The position numbers and the translations under genes are program-made. 13,047 nucleotides of DNA from Tetmemena sp. SeJ-2015 (Eukaryota > Ciliophora > Spirotrichea > Sporadotrichida > Oxytrichidae). Shown piece by piece: positions 1-8,137 of this stretch. The notes under the pieces were generated by a model. The model was not told where the DNA came from. It saw only the letters and a program-made list of their open reading frames with translations, and made no database searches. The first letter of the stretch is position 1; every line of letters starts with the position of its first letter. Location of the stretch: the NCBI GenBank assembly GCA_027382625.1, contig JAJKFJ010011370.1:1-13047 (forward strand), written 5' to 3'.

Positions 1-233
1 ATGTTACTACTAAGTTTGTGTGTAGATTCAATTATATACTATAATAAATACTACTCTAGCTCCACTATTACCTACCCACCTATCCGCTCTCACCAATCCA
101 CTTTAATTATTTAGCTCACCCAGATCACTCTAGCGCCCACTCATAATTATACCCATCTGAAATAGAAGGAAGTATAAAAGTTGAGTAAGTGATAATAATA
201 AATAGAGTTTGAAGTTGAGTAAGTGATATCAAA
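1..233. other. AT-rich non-coding flank
   Basis: I see no convincing coding frame here. It lies just past the TGA stop of the minus-strand PP2C gene. The only structure I can support is a 17-bp direct repeat at 178-194 and 212-228, listed separately. No telomere-type C4A4 run is visible. Confidence 0.5.
178..228. repeat. 17-bp direct repeat, 34-bp period
   Basis: AAGTTGAGTAAGTGATA occurs at 178-194 and again at 212-228, with 17 AT-rich bases between the copies. The copies are perfect, and the bases on both sides differ. It lies just downstream of the PP2C stop codon. The form matches a long pointer around a small IES in the 3' flank, but there is no reading frame here to test that, so a simple local duplication is equally possible. 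Confidence 0.7.
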
Positions 234-2711
234 TCATTTATTGAGTTTAACATCTAGGAAAATAATAACGCAGGTTATGTCAGATTCTTGATATTATTTA
301 AGACTTTCTCGTACAAGTGCTTCAGCCGCTCCCTCTGCATTTCTCTTCTCAAATGGAATTTATAATAGAATTGATAATCTCTGCTATATGCTCATCAGAA
401 CTCCCATACGCCATCACTTGCAAGTACGATAAACTTATCCTCTTTGCACAAGTCTAACTCCAGAATTTCTATAAGCAGTTTAATAATCAACTATAAACTT
501 ACCTGGTTCAGCTATAACGCCCACTCTACCAGCGACCTCATCTCCAAAGGATCTAGTCATTGCAAGACCTGGGATATCCTCATTCTTTATACTTCAAATT
601 AATAACTTGTTTCCTTTCATGATCTCTGAAAAGCATATGGTTAGTAATTTATTTGGCTTGCTTGAGCTTTAAAATATCCAAGTTTCTTTACAACTATACC
701 TCTTGAATCTCCAACATTAGAACAGAAAAGATTTACTGATAAATTATATTTCTGGATTTGCTTAAGATCTCATCTGTGTTTAGCAACTCATTAAAAACAT
801 ATTTATCTATAACATATTCAATTAATTTAAGGTCTATTTAAAGAGGAATTAGCTCTGCTGTGCTCTCTGCTCTTTAAACTTATCATTTTTATCTTCAAAA
901 ATTCATGAAGAACATCAAAATAGAGCATATTTTAGAATTATATTGCTTCCAGGACCCAGAGAGTACTTCTATATTTTATGATCTGTAGTTGAATGGTTTT
1001 GTTGTAAGAGTTGTTAATTTTAAGAAGAAACTGCAATCTATCTGCTGTTGTTTTTCATATTAAAATCCCAAATTATTATTCTAAGACTACCCATAAGACA
1101 AAAATCTTACTATGCAAAATAATTAGCAATTTAAAAATTGATTATAAAATAACTAGTAATCTTCTCAAAGAATGGAGCAACAATCTCTGCTTAATTAGAA
1201 AGTATAATAGAAGTAATAAAGAATTGAGCTAGGATCTTTCCGTCAGCTAGTTTCTTGAAATTATAAGAGTCCTTAATAAAAAAAGCTTCTGGCCTAGAGT
1301 AATTAAGCTCACGCAGGTGGAGCCTGAAAACCTCACGTCCAAATTACAATTAAATAATTCGTCGTTAGTATCTAAGAAGGCATCATTAAAGGCTAAACAG
1401 ATCTCATAATATGAAGAATAAGCTAATGATTCACTAAAGCAACTCATTCTTTTATTAGGACTTGAGCTTCTCATCATGCCTTTGGAAAACGAACCTCATT
1501 TCATTTTCTAAATACAGAGGAAGCTTTGCCTTTAGGAAGGTTGAAACTTCTCTGCCATATTAGCCATGGCCGTCACAAACTGAGAAGAAATGACAATACT
1601 TAACTCCTGTGAAATGAGGCACTGTAATCCATTAATAATTATACTTCTATTGTTTGGATTAGAAGGAGCCATTCCTGTTTTAGTTGCAAATGCGAATTTA
1701 GTAACGCAGTTTGTGTACATTTGAGCTGGATTGGCGGTTTGAAAAGAGAAAGTGGGGGCACTTTGGGCTGCAGGTATAGTTGTCTATGCACTACTAATAT
1801 CTTGTTGTATGTTATCTTAAGTTGGATTTGATGGTATGGCATTTTGTCTTGACCCGCTACTAGGTCTTTGCTGCTGCTTTTATTCTTAACTTTATTAAAA
1901 TAATGAATTCTTCAGAGTCGTTCTTCCTCTCTTAACTCTTGGAAAGATCTTTGGATTGTCTCAATTCTTGAACAGTTGCTTACTATTTAGTCTAGTTTAG
2001 TGAACTCTGTTTGCTAACTTTAGAAAGCTATTGGGTTTAAAGGAGACTCTAATCGCCTTTCGTTATTAAATTAGGTGATGCGACCGACTATACAGTATAA
2101 ATTAGTTTACTACTAAGTAGAAAGTATTGTTCTGCTTTTCATTAATTTTGTTAAAATCTTGCTAGGTTCTAGACTTCATCTGCTAAGGGTCAATAATCTG
2201 GGAGATACCTCTTTCTCGCTTAGATTTATGAGAAGTCTCTGGCTTCTAGATAGGATTGCTCTAGCCTTGCGCTTGCTGCTGCTGTCTTGGCTGACTACCT
2301 TGAGATTATAATTGCTGCTGCATAGGTTGATTAGACATTAAAAATGAATTAAACTTAGAAATAAACTACATCTTAAGATTCTAAGTTGCTAGCATCTACT
2401 ACTGCTGCTAACTGAGTTGCTGAAGAGCTTGCTATGAAGGAACAACATTCCCATTTTTGCTTTAAAGTGGCTGATTGACTTGGTAGGAATTATTCATGGA
2501 GTTTTGGGTAATGGAGTAGTTGCCTTGATTCTACAGTTGCTTTTTTAAAGATGGATTCCTCTGCTAATTTAAATTTATGGATCCTCCGTTCAACAATTGC
2601 TTGATATTAGAAGACAGATCTTCACTCTTATGCGATATAGAAAACGCTTTATATTTCTTTTGAGAGTTGCTGAAGAAGGTCTATTTTATATTTTATAATA
2701 AAAAAAGGCAT
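234..2711 (-). CDS. PP2C-type Ser/Thr protein phosphatase, germline scrambled gene
   Basis: Metal-dependent PP2C phosphatase; the family removes phosphate from Ser/Thr using two metal ions. Read on the minus strand with TAA/TAG as Gln. A Gln/Asn/Ser-rich N-terminus (about 2650-1850) leads to KTGMAPSNPN (about 1680), HFFSVCDGHGQYGREVS (about 1570), FSGSTCVSLITLGQKLF (about 1300), CSNVGDSRGIVV (about 710), EDIPGLAMTRSFGD (about 560), EDKFIVLASDGVWEF (about 430), AEGAAEALVRES and SDITCVIIFL before TGA at 236-234. The Asp residues of DGHG, SDGVW and SDIT are present; the early family motif resembling NQD is not seen. Frames shift at several pointer-flanked blocks (listed), and the SRDxKP-to-VWLKN segment is supplied by the inverted MDS at 3824-3965. 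A 34-nt GT-AG intron lies at 502-469. One break at about 396 (WEF to SDEH) is unresolved. The start is uncertain; the ATG at 2711 is in another frame from the Gln-rich block. Confidence 0.85.
357..366 (-). other. Candidate 7-bp IES in PP2C 3' part
   Basis: Pointer ATT (minus strand) at 366-364 and 359-357. Removing 7 bp joins the frame HIAEIINSI to PFEKRNAEGAAEALVRES, the usual C-terminal PP2C block. The pointer is only 3 bp, so its exact placement is weak, but a shift of this size class is required here. Confidence 0.4.
469..502 (-). other. 34-nt GT-AG intron in PP2C
   Basis: GTAAGT at 502-497 and TATAG ending at 469. The split codon G|AA gives Glu, so VGVIAEP runs into EILELDLCKEDKFIVLASDG, exactly as PP2C proteins read across this point. 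Confidence 0.8.
590..657 (-). other. Spacer between non-consecutive PP2C MDSs
   Basis: On the minus strand the MDS ending in pointer AGCTCAAGCAA (668-658) is followed by 68 bp and then by the MDS starting with pointer TAAAGAATGA (589-580). The roughly 45 residues of PP2C that belong between them are absent here and lie on the plus strand at 3824-3965. The spacer is therefore inferred to be eliminated DNA. Confidence 0.7.
726..1285 (-). other. Large IES in PP2C, pointer CTTTT
   Basis: Minus-strand CTTTT at 1285-1281 and again at 730-726, 555 bp apart (a multiple of 3). Removing one copy plus the block joins SLITLGQ-KLF directly to CSNVGDSRG, the standard PP2C order. It has no GT donor, so it is not a spliceosomal intron. 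The interior is AT-rich; open stretches within it do not match PP2C or anything else I recognise. Confidence 0.75.
1403..1447 (-). other. 40-bp IES in PP2C, pointer ATGAG
   Basis: Minus-strand ATGAG at 1447-1443 and 1407-1403. Removing 40 bp drops an in-frame TGA and joins EKLKSQQKNE to ICLAFNDAFLDTNDELFN, restoring the frame that leads into FSGSTCV. Confidence 0.8.
1638..1651 (-). other. Candidate 11-bp IES in PP2C, pointer AAT
   Basis: The frame changes between TGMAPSNPN and QWITVPHFTGVKYCHFF. Minus-strand AAT at 1651-1649 and 1640-1638 is one repeat giving the required shift; TAAT with a 20-bp period just upstream also works. The family's usual NQD motif is missing at this point, so a further MDS located elsewhere is also possible. 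Confidence 0.4.
1884..1937 (-). other. 46-bp IES in PP2C N-terminal region, pointer AGTTAAGA
   Basis: A perfect 8-bp repeat (TCTTAACT on the plus strand) at 1884-1891 and 1930-1937. Removing 46 bp joins RQSKDLSKSQE to QKQQQRPSSGSRQNAIPSNP and merges two otherwise separate open frames. Confidence 0.85.
2094..2127 (-). other. 29-bp IES in PP2C N-terminal region, pointer ATACT
   Basis: A perfect 5-bp repeat (AGTAT on plus) at 2094-2098 and 2123-2127. Removing 29 bp joins FNKINEKQNNT to VQSVASPNLITKGDQSL and restores one frame across the junction. Confidence 0.75.
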
Positions 2712-2744
2712 ATTGAAAATAAAATGGGTGGATAAAAAACTATA

Positions 2745-5190
2745 TCAAATTTTACGCTTAGGCAGAGTTTATTTCAACTTAATTGTAAGAAATAAAGTCT
2801 GCATCTTTTAAAACCTAGCTTGATTCCTGGAGCCACCATCTAAATGTAGAAATTAAGCTCAGTCATACAAAATATCTTGTAATTATGATATAAAAATGTT
2901 ATAGGATATAGTATAATGAGAATACTATCAAATATGAATCCCAAAACTTATCATTAACTTTTATCGTGATGATAAGGGAACTCTGAATGCCAGCTTATAT
3001 TAACTTTTTTATTCAAAAAATGAGTAAAGAAAAAAAAGGTTGAAAGAATGCTCAGAAAGTTATAATTTGTTGAGATTATGATTTAATCTTTTTTAAAAGT
3101 TTGGATACTTTCAATTTGAAAATAAAGAATCCACCACTTACTTTGATTGGAGTGTTATTGCTACTACTATGTCATGAATCCTTATGAAGTTTGAGCCCCC
3201 AAGGTGAATTGTGGTCCATATTGACTGTGATGCATTTAGTTCTAAGCTTGAAATTAGTTATTTACCTGCTACCCATTGACTCCATTCGATTGCTGATAGT
3301 AGGGTTGCTATTAAAGCGAAGAGTAAGTTTAATTCTAGTTGCCATTAGTGAACTTATTGGCATAGATCTTTGCTTTTTGCTCATAAGAGTATGAGCGTTA
3401 ATGATTGGGTTGCCCCATCATCTATGGTTGTTAGCCGATTTTCTTGGCTTTCTATTTGTCGATACTATTGGTAGCCATGACTCCAAGTGTGGCCATTCCT
3501 GTAGGATCGAATAGATTCATGGAATTTGAGGCTGCTCCTCCGTGACCATCTCTCTCTATGAGTTATGACAAGCCTGCTAAACTTCCCATGTTTGAGCCTG
3601 AAGAGCCTTGAGGTGGAAGAGCTGCTGTTTGAACTTTGCTAATGGTGTTCTAAGTTATTACTATGTTAGAGTTCTTTAGAATTATTATAGTCATAATTTG
3701 CAATCTATAATGAGAGTACTTTAGCAATGGTTGGGCTGCAGTCTCCTTGCCGAAAGTTTAGCTATGATTTCTCATATGATCTGTTATTACATTAGAAATA
3801 TATGAAGTGAGTTAATCAGATTTAGCTCAAGCAATTAGCAGAGACTAGAAGCCTTGCCAACCTGATGAGGCAGAGAGAGTTTTGAAATGCGGAGGCAGAA
3901 TAGACTCGTTCAGAGAGATTAAAAATTAAACCAGTTGGTCCATTAAGAGTCTGGCTAAAGAATGATAATAATGATAATGATGATGATTAGATTTTAACCT
4001 ATCATTTTTCCAAGAATTGAGTTCCTTTAGAATTAAGACGTAGCAGAGATTTATTTGACTATATAAAAATCACTCAAGAGAAAGCTATCTGAGATGGAGG
4101 AAGGAAGAAGATGATATAGTTGATGACATAACCTGAATGTGAATAATAAATGAAAAACTTTTGTTAAACTCCCCCAGCAACAACCCTCAGTTAATGATCA
4201 GCAGTGAGCTATTAAATTTGCACACTTAGCCCAAATCTATAATAAAGTAGCTGATAAAAATTGAACCGATTAAATGATTATACTACTATTCTCTCTCTCT
4301 CTATTTAAGTTTAATTATTCAAAGTAATTAAAGAGGACATATCAAAGTGAGAACTATATTTAAGTAAATTTCAAAATATGCTACTTATGATAAAATATTT
4401 ATCTGTAATCCAGTTGTCTTGATTGACCTTGTTTGAATTTCAATTTCAAAATATGCAAAAATAAGATTATTCTAAGATCTTCACTCTTCTTACCATGCTC
4501 CTTTCTTTTGAATAATATATTTTATGGTTCTCTCTGCTCTCAGCTTTACGAGCACCAATTCCAGCAACTCCACCTGTCTAATTAGGCAAAGAAAATTGTA
4601 AAGGTGAGAATCTCTGTGGAAGCTAGGGCTTATCAAGAGAGCTCTACACAAAGCTTCCCGTATTTCCTAATCCAGTGCTGTTATTTTGACCAACTCCAGC
4701 TGTGAAATTTTAATTGTGAGATGAAGCTGCGATATCTCTAGAGAGGTTTGAATTAGTTAGAGCAGTTAACTGCTATGCTAGTGAAGACGGGGCATGAGAA
4801 TGCTATGAGTGATGATGAGCGTTGTGTGAAAAGGGCTGCTAGGTATGATTGTTAGGGTTCATTAATCCCATTGTTAGAAGTGATGAGTCTAACGAATCAT
4901 CAGGGTTTCCTTAGAAAAGAGTTCCATTATGAGTGCTGTTTCCTACTCCTAGTAAGGGATCATCGTTGTACTTATCAGTTTTGGAGTGTGCTCTACGTTA
5001 AGGGAGCCTCATAAGTTCTTCTTGTAGATTTGTTCTCTTCTTTGCTAAAATGGGTATTATGTTGTCATTATAATTATTTCAACACAGGTGAATAACTTAA
5101 CTTGCGCTACTGATGCTTATAAGAATTGCTTAGCATTGCTGCTATTTGAGCCTGCTTTGTGCTCATCTAATTTTGTCCTGTGCTCTGCAT
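2745..5190 (-). CDS. Gln/Asn/Ser/His-rich protein of unknown function, IES-interrupted
   Basis: I do not recognise this protein. With TAA/TAG as Gln, the minus strand carries a proposed start at 5190 (MQSTGQNQMSTKQAQIAAML), then a frame change near 5085, then a long block down to about 4494 (KKRTNLQEELMRLPQRRAHS, DDPLLGVGNS, a His/Ser/Gln-rich stretch, NQTGGVAGIGARKAESRE). A possible GT donor is at 4493. Coding resumes at about 3790 (NFRQGDCSPTIAKV) and runs to 3142 through SLAGLSQLIERDGHGGAA, RSYSYEQKAKIYANKF and a Gln-rich tail (QQPYYQQSN, MTQQQQQHSNQ). A proposed 302-nt intron (3141-2840) leads to a last exon ending at TGA 2747-2745; this last step is weaker. Low complexity and many recoded Gln codons suggest a disordered protein. 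The 4493-3790 gap contains the inverted PP2C MDS, so the two genes are interleaved. Confidence 0.6.
3600..3622 (-). other. 16-bp IES in the Gln-rich gene, pointer GCTCTTC
   Basis: A 7-bp perfect repeat (GAAGAGC on plus) at 3600-3606 and 3616-3622. Removing 16 bp joins LEHHQQSSNSSSS to GSNMGSLAGLSQLIERDG and unites two frames that both look coding. Confidence 0.75.
3824..3965 (+). CDS. Inverted, displaced MDS of the PP2C gene
   Basis: This plus-strand segment encodes the PP2C middle missing from the minus-strand locus: AISRDQKPCQPDEAERVL, KCGGRIDSFREI, then PVGPLRVWLKN. In the family these come directly between VGDSRG and EDIPGLAMTRSFGD. Both ends carry perfect pointers shared with the main locus: AGCTCAAGCAA at 3824-3834 matches minus 668-658, and TAAAGAATGA at 3956-3965 matches minus 589-580. 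Joining through them gives GYFKAQAISRDQKP and VWLKNEDIPGLAM in frame. It contains a 7-bp IES (3918-3930). It lies about 3.2 kb away, inverted, within the interval of the Gln-rich gene. Confidence 0.93.
3918..3930 (+). other. 7-bp IES inside the inverted MDS, pointer ATTAAA
   Basis: ATTAAA at 3918-3923 and 3925-3930 with a single A between. Removing 7 bp changes the frame exactly as needed, from GGRIDSFREIK to PVGPLRVWLKN, a highly conserved PP2C stretch. Confidence 0.8.
3961..4360. other. Simple-sequence and AT-rich block
   Basis: A run of ATG/ATA-type triplets at 3961-3989 and (CT)6 at 4291-4302 lie in AT-rich DNA between the inverted PP2C MDS and the upstream part of the Gln-rich gene. Open frames are present, but only TGA stops in this code, so they carry little weight. 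I assign no gene. Confidence 0.4.
4367..4456. repeat. 15-bp direct repeat bounding a 75-bp unit
   Basis: AATTTCAAAATATGC at 4367-4381 and 4442-4456, perfect, 75 bp apart. The DNA between is AT-rich. It looks like a long-pointer IES, and it sits in the non-coding gap of the Gln-rich gene, so no reading frame can confirm it. Confidence 0.75.
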
Positions 5191-5698
5191 CTTTTTATCT
5201 CAATACCTATTAAATCAATAAGCTTAGATATTTGTCATTCTGGCATAGTAGTTTTATAAATTAGAGTTACAATTATAGAGTTGGTGTGATTTAATCTTTA
5301 GAAAATTAAAGGGGATGAAGCTCAGATACAGAGTAGAAAGTATAGTGCGAGTCTTTGTAATATGAGAGCTTAAGATTAGTCTATATCTGCCTTCATCCCT
5401 TATAAGTTTGAGAGCAAATTGAGGAAGAATTGCTTCTGCTGGTCTACTCTATTACTTATAGTTCCACAAATAGCTAAACGCTAAAATTTGAGAAACTAAG
5501 AGGGGAAATTAGAACTCATAGAGGAGACTGAAGAATCTTGTCGAGGTATATTTGTAACTTTGATACGGCATATATAGTTATAAGTGCAAACTCAGACTCG
5601 ATTCCCTCTAAGTCTCACAAAAACAAGCTCCTATCTCACCCTACTCAGTCAACTCAATCTTGACGAGGCAAAGATTTGCCATCGTCTGGCATATCAGT
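5191..5698. other. Intergenic, no gene seen
   Basis: 508 bp between the proposed start of the Gln-rich gene and the stop of the casein kinase gene. It should hold the kinase 3' UTR and the promoter of the Gln-rich gene. I see no coding frame with support and no telomeric repeat. Confidence 0.5.
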
Positions 5699-7934
5699 TC
5701 ATCTGTTGAACATCTGCTGAGCTGATTTCCTAAAGACGAGGATGAATAAAAATCATGGATTCTTACTTGAACTGATCTGTCTACCTGTTGCCACCAACTA
5801 CGGCGCTGTTGTCATACTATTATGCTTGCTGATTTTGCATATCAGGTGGGTAGTTGCCCATCTTGGTACCAGCCACTATGCCTGAGCCAGCTATGGCCAT
5901 TGGCTTGACTTCTGTGCCTCTCTTCTGTCCACTGGTGCCTGATGGCTCAGCATCCTTCCTCTGATTTAGAATTTAGTTAGCCTAATTGAAGGCGATTGAG
6001 TTCTTGTCTACTTTTCTAGGTCCACCAACAGTATCTTTCTTCTGCTCTTCTCCTGCTTCTCCCTCTTGTTCGTATTTCTTAATTGGCTTGTTTATAACCT
6101 TCATAAGATTTTGCTTAAGGGCCTCCTTTTCCATGACGAGGCGATTTTTGTTCCAAATGAAATCTGGCAACTTAGGGTCCCAGCCATTCTTTTTCATACA
6201 GCCCTCGAATAAGTCCAAGATGTAAACCTAACTTGAAAGTTCTAAAGAACCTCTTCTCTTAAGATTGATTAATGAAGTGGAGAGATTAAGTAGTAATAAG
6301 TTTACTTGTAGCTTGGATCCTCAGTGAACTACAGTTTTCTGCAGTAGTTCATGTACTCTCTGAATTCCTCTGGGTAGCCTTTGCAAAGCTCGTCAACAGT
6401 AACCTCAAGCTTCTTCTTTTTGATGTTGTTGTACTTCTCGTTCTTTGAGCGACCGGGAAGCCCTTACCAGGGTAGGGATCCTCTTAAGAAGTAAAGTAGC
6501 ACGTGACCAATGGTCTCAAGATCGTCTCTTCTGGACTGCTCGTATCCGATGTGAGTGTTGATAAACTTCTCATTTATTATACCTGTAATAGATGATTATA
6601 TTAGCTTATTATAGTAAGGTTTACTTGCGTATCTTGCAGTTCCAGTGAGGTTCTTGCCCTCTCTGAAGGGAATGTGCTCGCCGTCAGAGTTCTTATAGCA
6701 CTTGGCCAGACCGAAGTCGATAATGAAGATGCTGTTCTTGTTATTCTCGTTGCCACCAATTAGGAAATTGTCTGGCTTGATGTCTCTGTGAATAATCCGT
6801 TCCTCATGCACCTTCTGAATACGTTGGATCTATAAGGAGTATTAGGATCCCTATGTTCTTGTCAAAGGTAAATAAGAGCTTAGCTTCCAAAATTGGAAAA
6901 TTAAGTCAATCCTCTTTTTGAAGGTTGTCGACTCTTACCATTTGAATGGCAATCTGTAGCACTGTCTTTAGATCGAACTTGCGTCTGCATTCTTGGAACA
7001 AGTCTTCCAAACTCTTGCCCAATAAGTCCATAACCATCACATGGTATGTGCGGCTCTCATCAGTCTTCTCATCACCCACAAAGTGCAAGTTTGGAACGCA
7101 GGCTATTCAAATCATTCACAGAAAATAATAGGATTGATAGGATTCTTATTAATAGAGAATTGATTAGCATTTGCCATAATGTCGTTAGAATTATAATTTA
7201 TAAATAGACTAAGCCTAAATGGCCTCAAGGACTAAACAGCTCCACCTAATAAATGCCGTTGCTTTCTATATTTCAGATAGGACGCCACTGTTGAAGTGGG
7301 CACCTCTCAGGTGAAGTGTTATTATTGTTCTGGGACACTTTTTAAGAATCCGTTGTGAATTTAGTTATTGATTTTCATCAAATTATATGAATCTTCGTTT
7401 TAATTAATCCTATATTATTATATTTTATGACTGATTTATGAATGAATAGTTTTAGACTTACTTTTGCCTCTGAGTTTGTGAATGAGTTTAGACTCCCAGT
7501 AGAGCATAATGTGTCTCTGGTGTTTCACGGCTTTTTCCTATAAAAATCAGCTTAGACCTGTCTCAACCACTCAACTTCTTCGTCTGTCGCCTAACTGCCA
7601 ACGCATTCAAATGCGGAGGCCTCTAGTTAACAGACCCACCCCAAACTTTCATTAAAAGAACAAAAGTATAATTTACCATTTCTAAAACTTGCAGTAAGGG
7701 AGTTGAAAGAAGTGTAAACTTACGACTTTGGCAGCGAGCAATTCTCCGGTCTTTCTCTTCTCAACTAAAGTAAGGTGTCAAGATGGCTGCGGCCGAAACT
7801 GCGGATAATAGGTTGCAAACGGATGAATTTAAGTGCATAGACTTACCCTTGTAGATCTCTCCAAAGGCACCCCCACCGAGGCGCTTGATAACCTTGTAGC
7901 GCTTTTCTAAGATCTCCTAACCTTCGTTGAACAT
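5699..7934 (-). CDS. Casein kinase 1 family Ser/Thr kinase (complete, 8 exons)
   Basis: CK1-type protein kinase. Exons (minus): 7934-7847, 7764-7724, 7537-7462, 7102-6939, 6829-6625, 6582-6306, 6231-5767, 5729-5699; 448 residues ending in TGA. It begins [19 protein letters not shown]. The Gly loop is GGGAFG (20-25), the ATP Lys is K42, the catalytic loop is HRDIKPDN (137-144, Asp139) and DFG is at 161-163. TARYAS is followed by a short insertion, then [16 protein letters not shown] and GSLPWQGL, whose Gln is TAA. After the kinase domain comes [13 protein letters not shown], a Lys/Glu linker and a Gly/Gln-rich tail. All introns are GT-AG (82, 186, 359, 109, 42, 74 and 37 nt). The acceptor of the sixth intron (6232) is the least certain: it gives SYNQVYILDLF. 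No exon contains an IES, unlike several neighbouring genes. Ciliates carry many CK1 paralogs, so I give no symbol. Confidence 0.95.
7103..7461 (-). other. Long (359-nt) CK1 intron with GC-richer core
   Basis: GTAAGT at 7461-7456, acceptor AATAG ending at 7103. The exons on either side join as [17 protein letters not shown], so nothing is missing from the protein. The middle (about 7205-7340) is less AT-rich than the intron ends and contains two adjacent perfect hairpins at 7285-7313. It may carry an IES or a structured RNA; neither is shown. Confidence 0.6.
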
Positions 7935-8137
7935 ATTTAAATATTATTATTAATTCTAAATAATCTCTCTCCTACTCAACAACTTACTTTCTTGAGCCAG
8001 TAATTAACAAATTTAACTGATCTTAAGATTGAGTATAAACATTAAATATGTTATAACCAGACTCTAAATGAGAAATATATTTTGCTTACTAAGAGTAGAA
8101 ATTTGTTGTCTATGATATAAATGAGTAAGTTGAATTG
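7935..8137. promoter_or_regulatory. Divergent promoter region
   Basis: 203 AT-rich bases separate the start codons of the kinase (minus) and of the next gene (plus), so both promoters should lie here. I see no motif I would name. Confidence 0.4.

Noticed and set aside
590..850. Long minus-strand open frame (LIPLQIDLKLIEYVIDKYV...)
   Set aside because: It overlaps, in another frame, the clear PP2C motif CSNVGDSRGIVVKK. With TGA as the only stop, long chance frames are common in AT-rich DNA.
1155..1210. A minus-strand stretch reading FQLSRD inside the 555-bp block, resembling the PP2C SRDHKP motif
   Set aside because: The match ends after five residues and meets a TGA soon after. The real SRDQKP segment is at 3824-3965 with matching pointers.
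3191..3394. Plus-strand open frame opposite the Gln-rich gene
   Set aside because: The minus strand here reads a consistent Gln/Asn-rich frame with recoded TAA/TAG; the plus frame is a hydrophobic antisense shadow.
3830..3960. Minus-strand frames over this region (such as ESILPPHFKTLSASSGW) as exons of the Gln-rich gene
   Set aside because: They are the antisense of the inverted PP2C MDS, whose plus-strand reading matches conserved PP2C motifs and has pointers at both ends.
5986..6225. Plus-strand open frame opposite the CK1 gene
   Set aside because: It is the antisense of the well-supported CK1 exon 7 and has no family resemblance.
7200..7380. tRNA or C/D snoRNA in the CK1 intron
   Set aside because: No tRNA T-loop consensus. 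A TGATGA-like and CTGA pair exists, but the terminal stem is poor and box spacing unconvincing.
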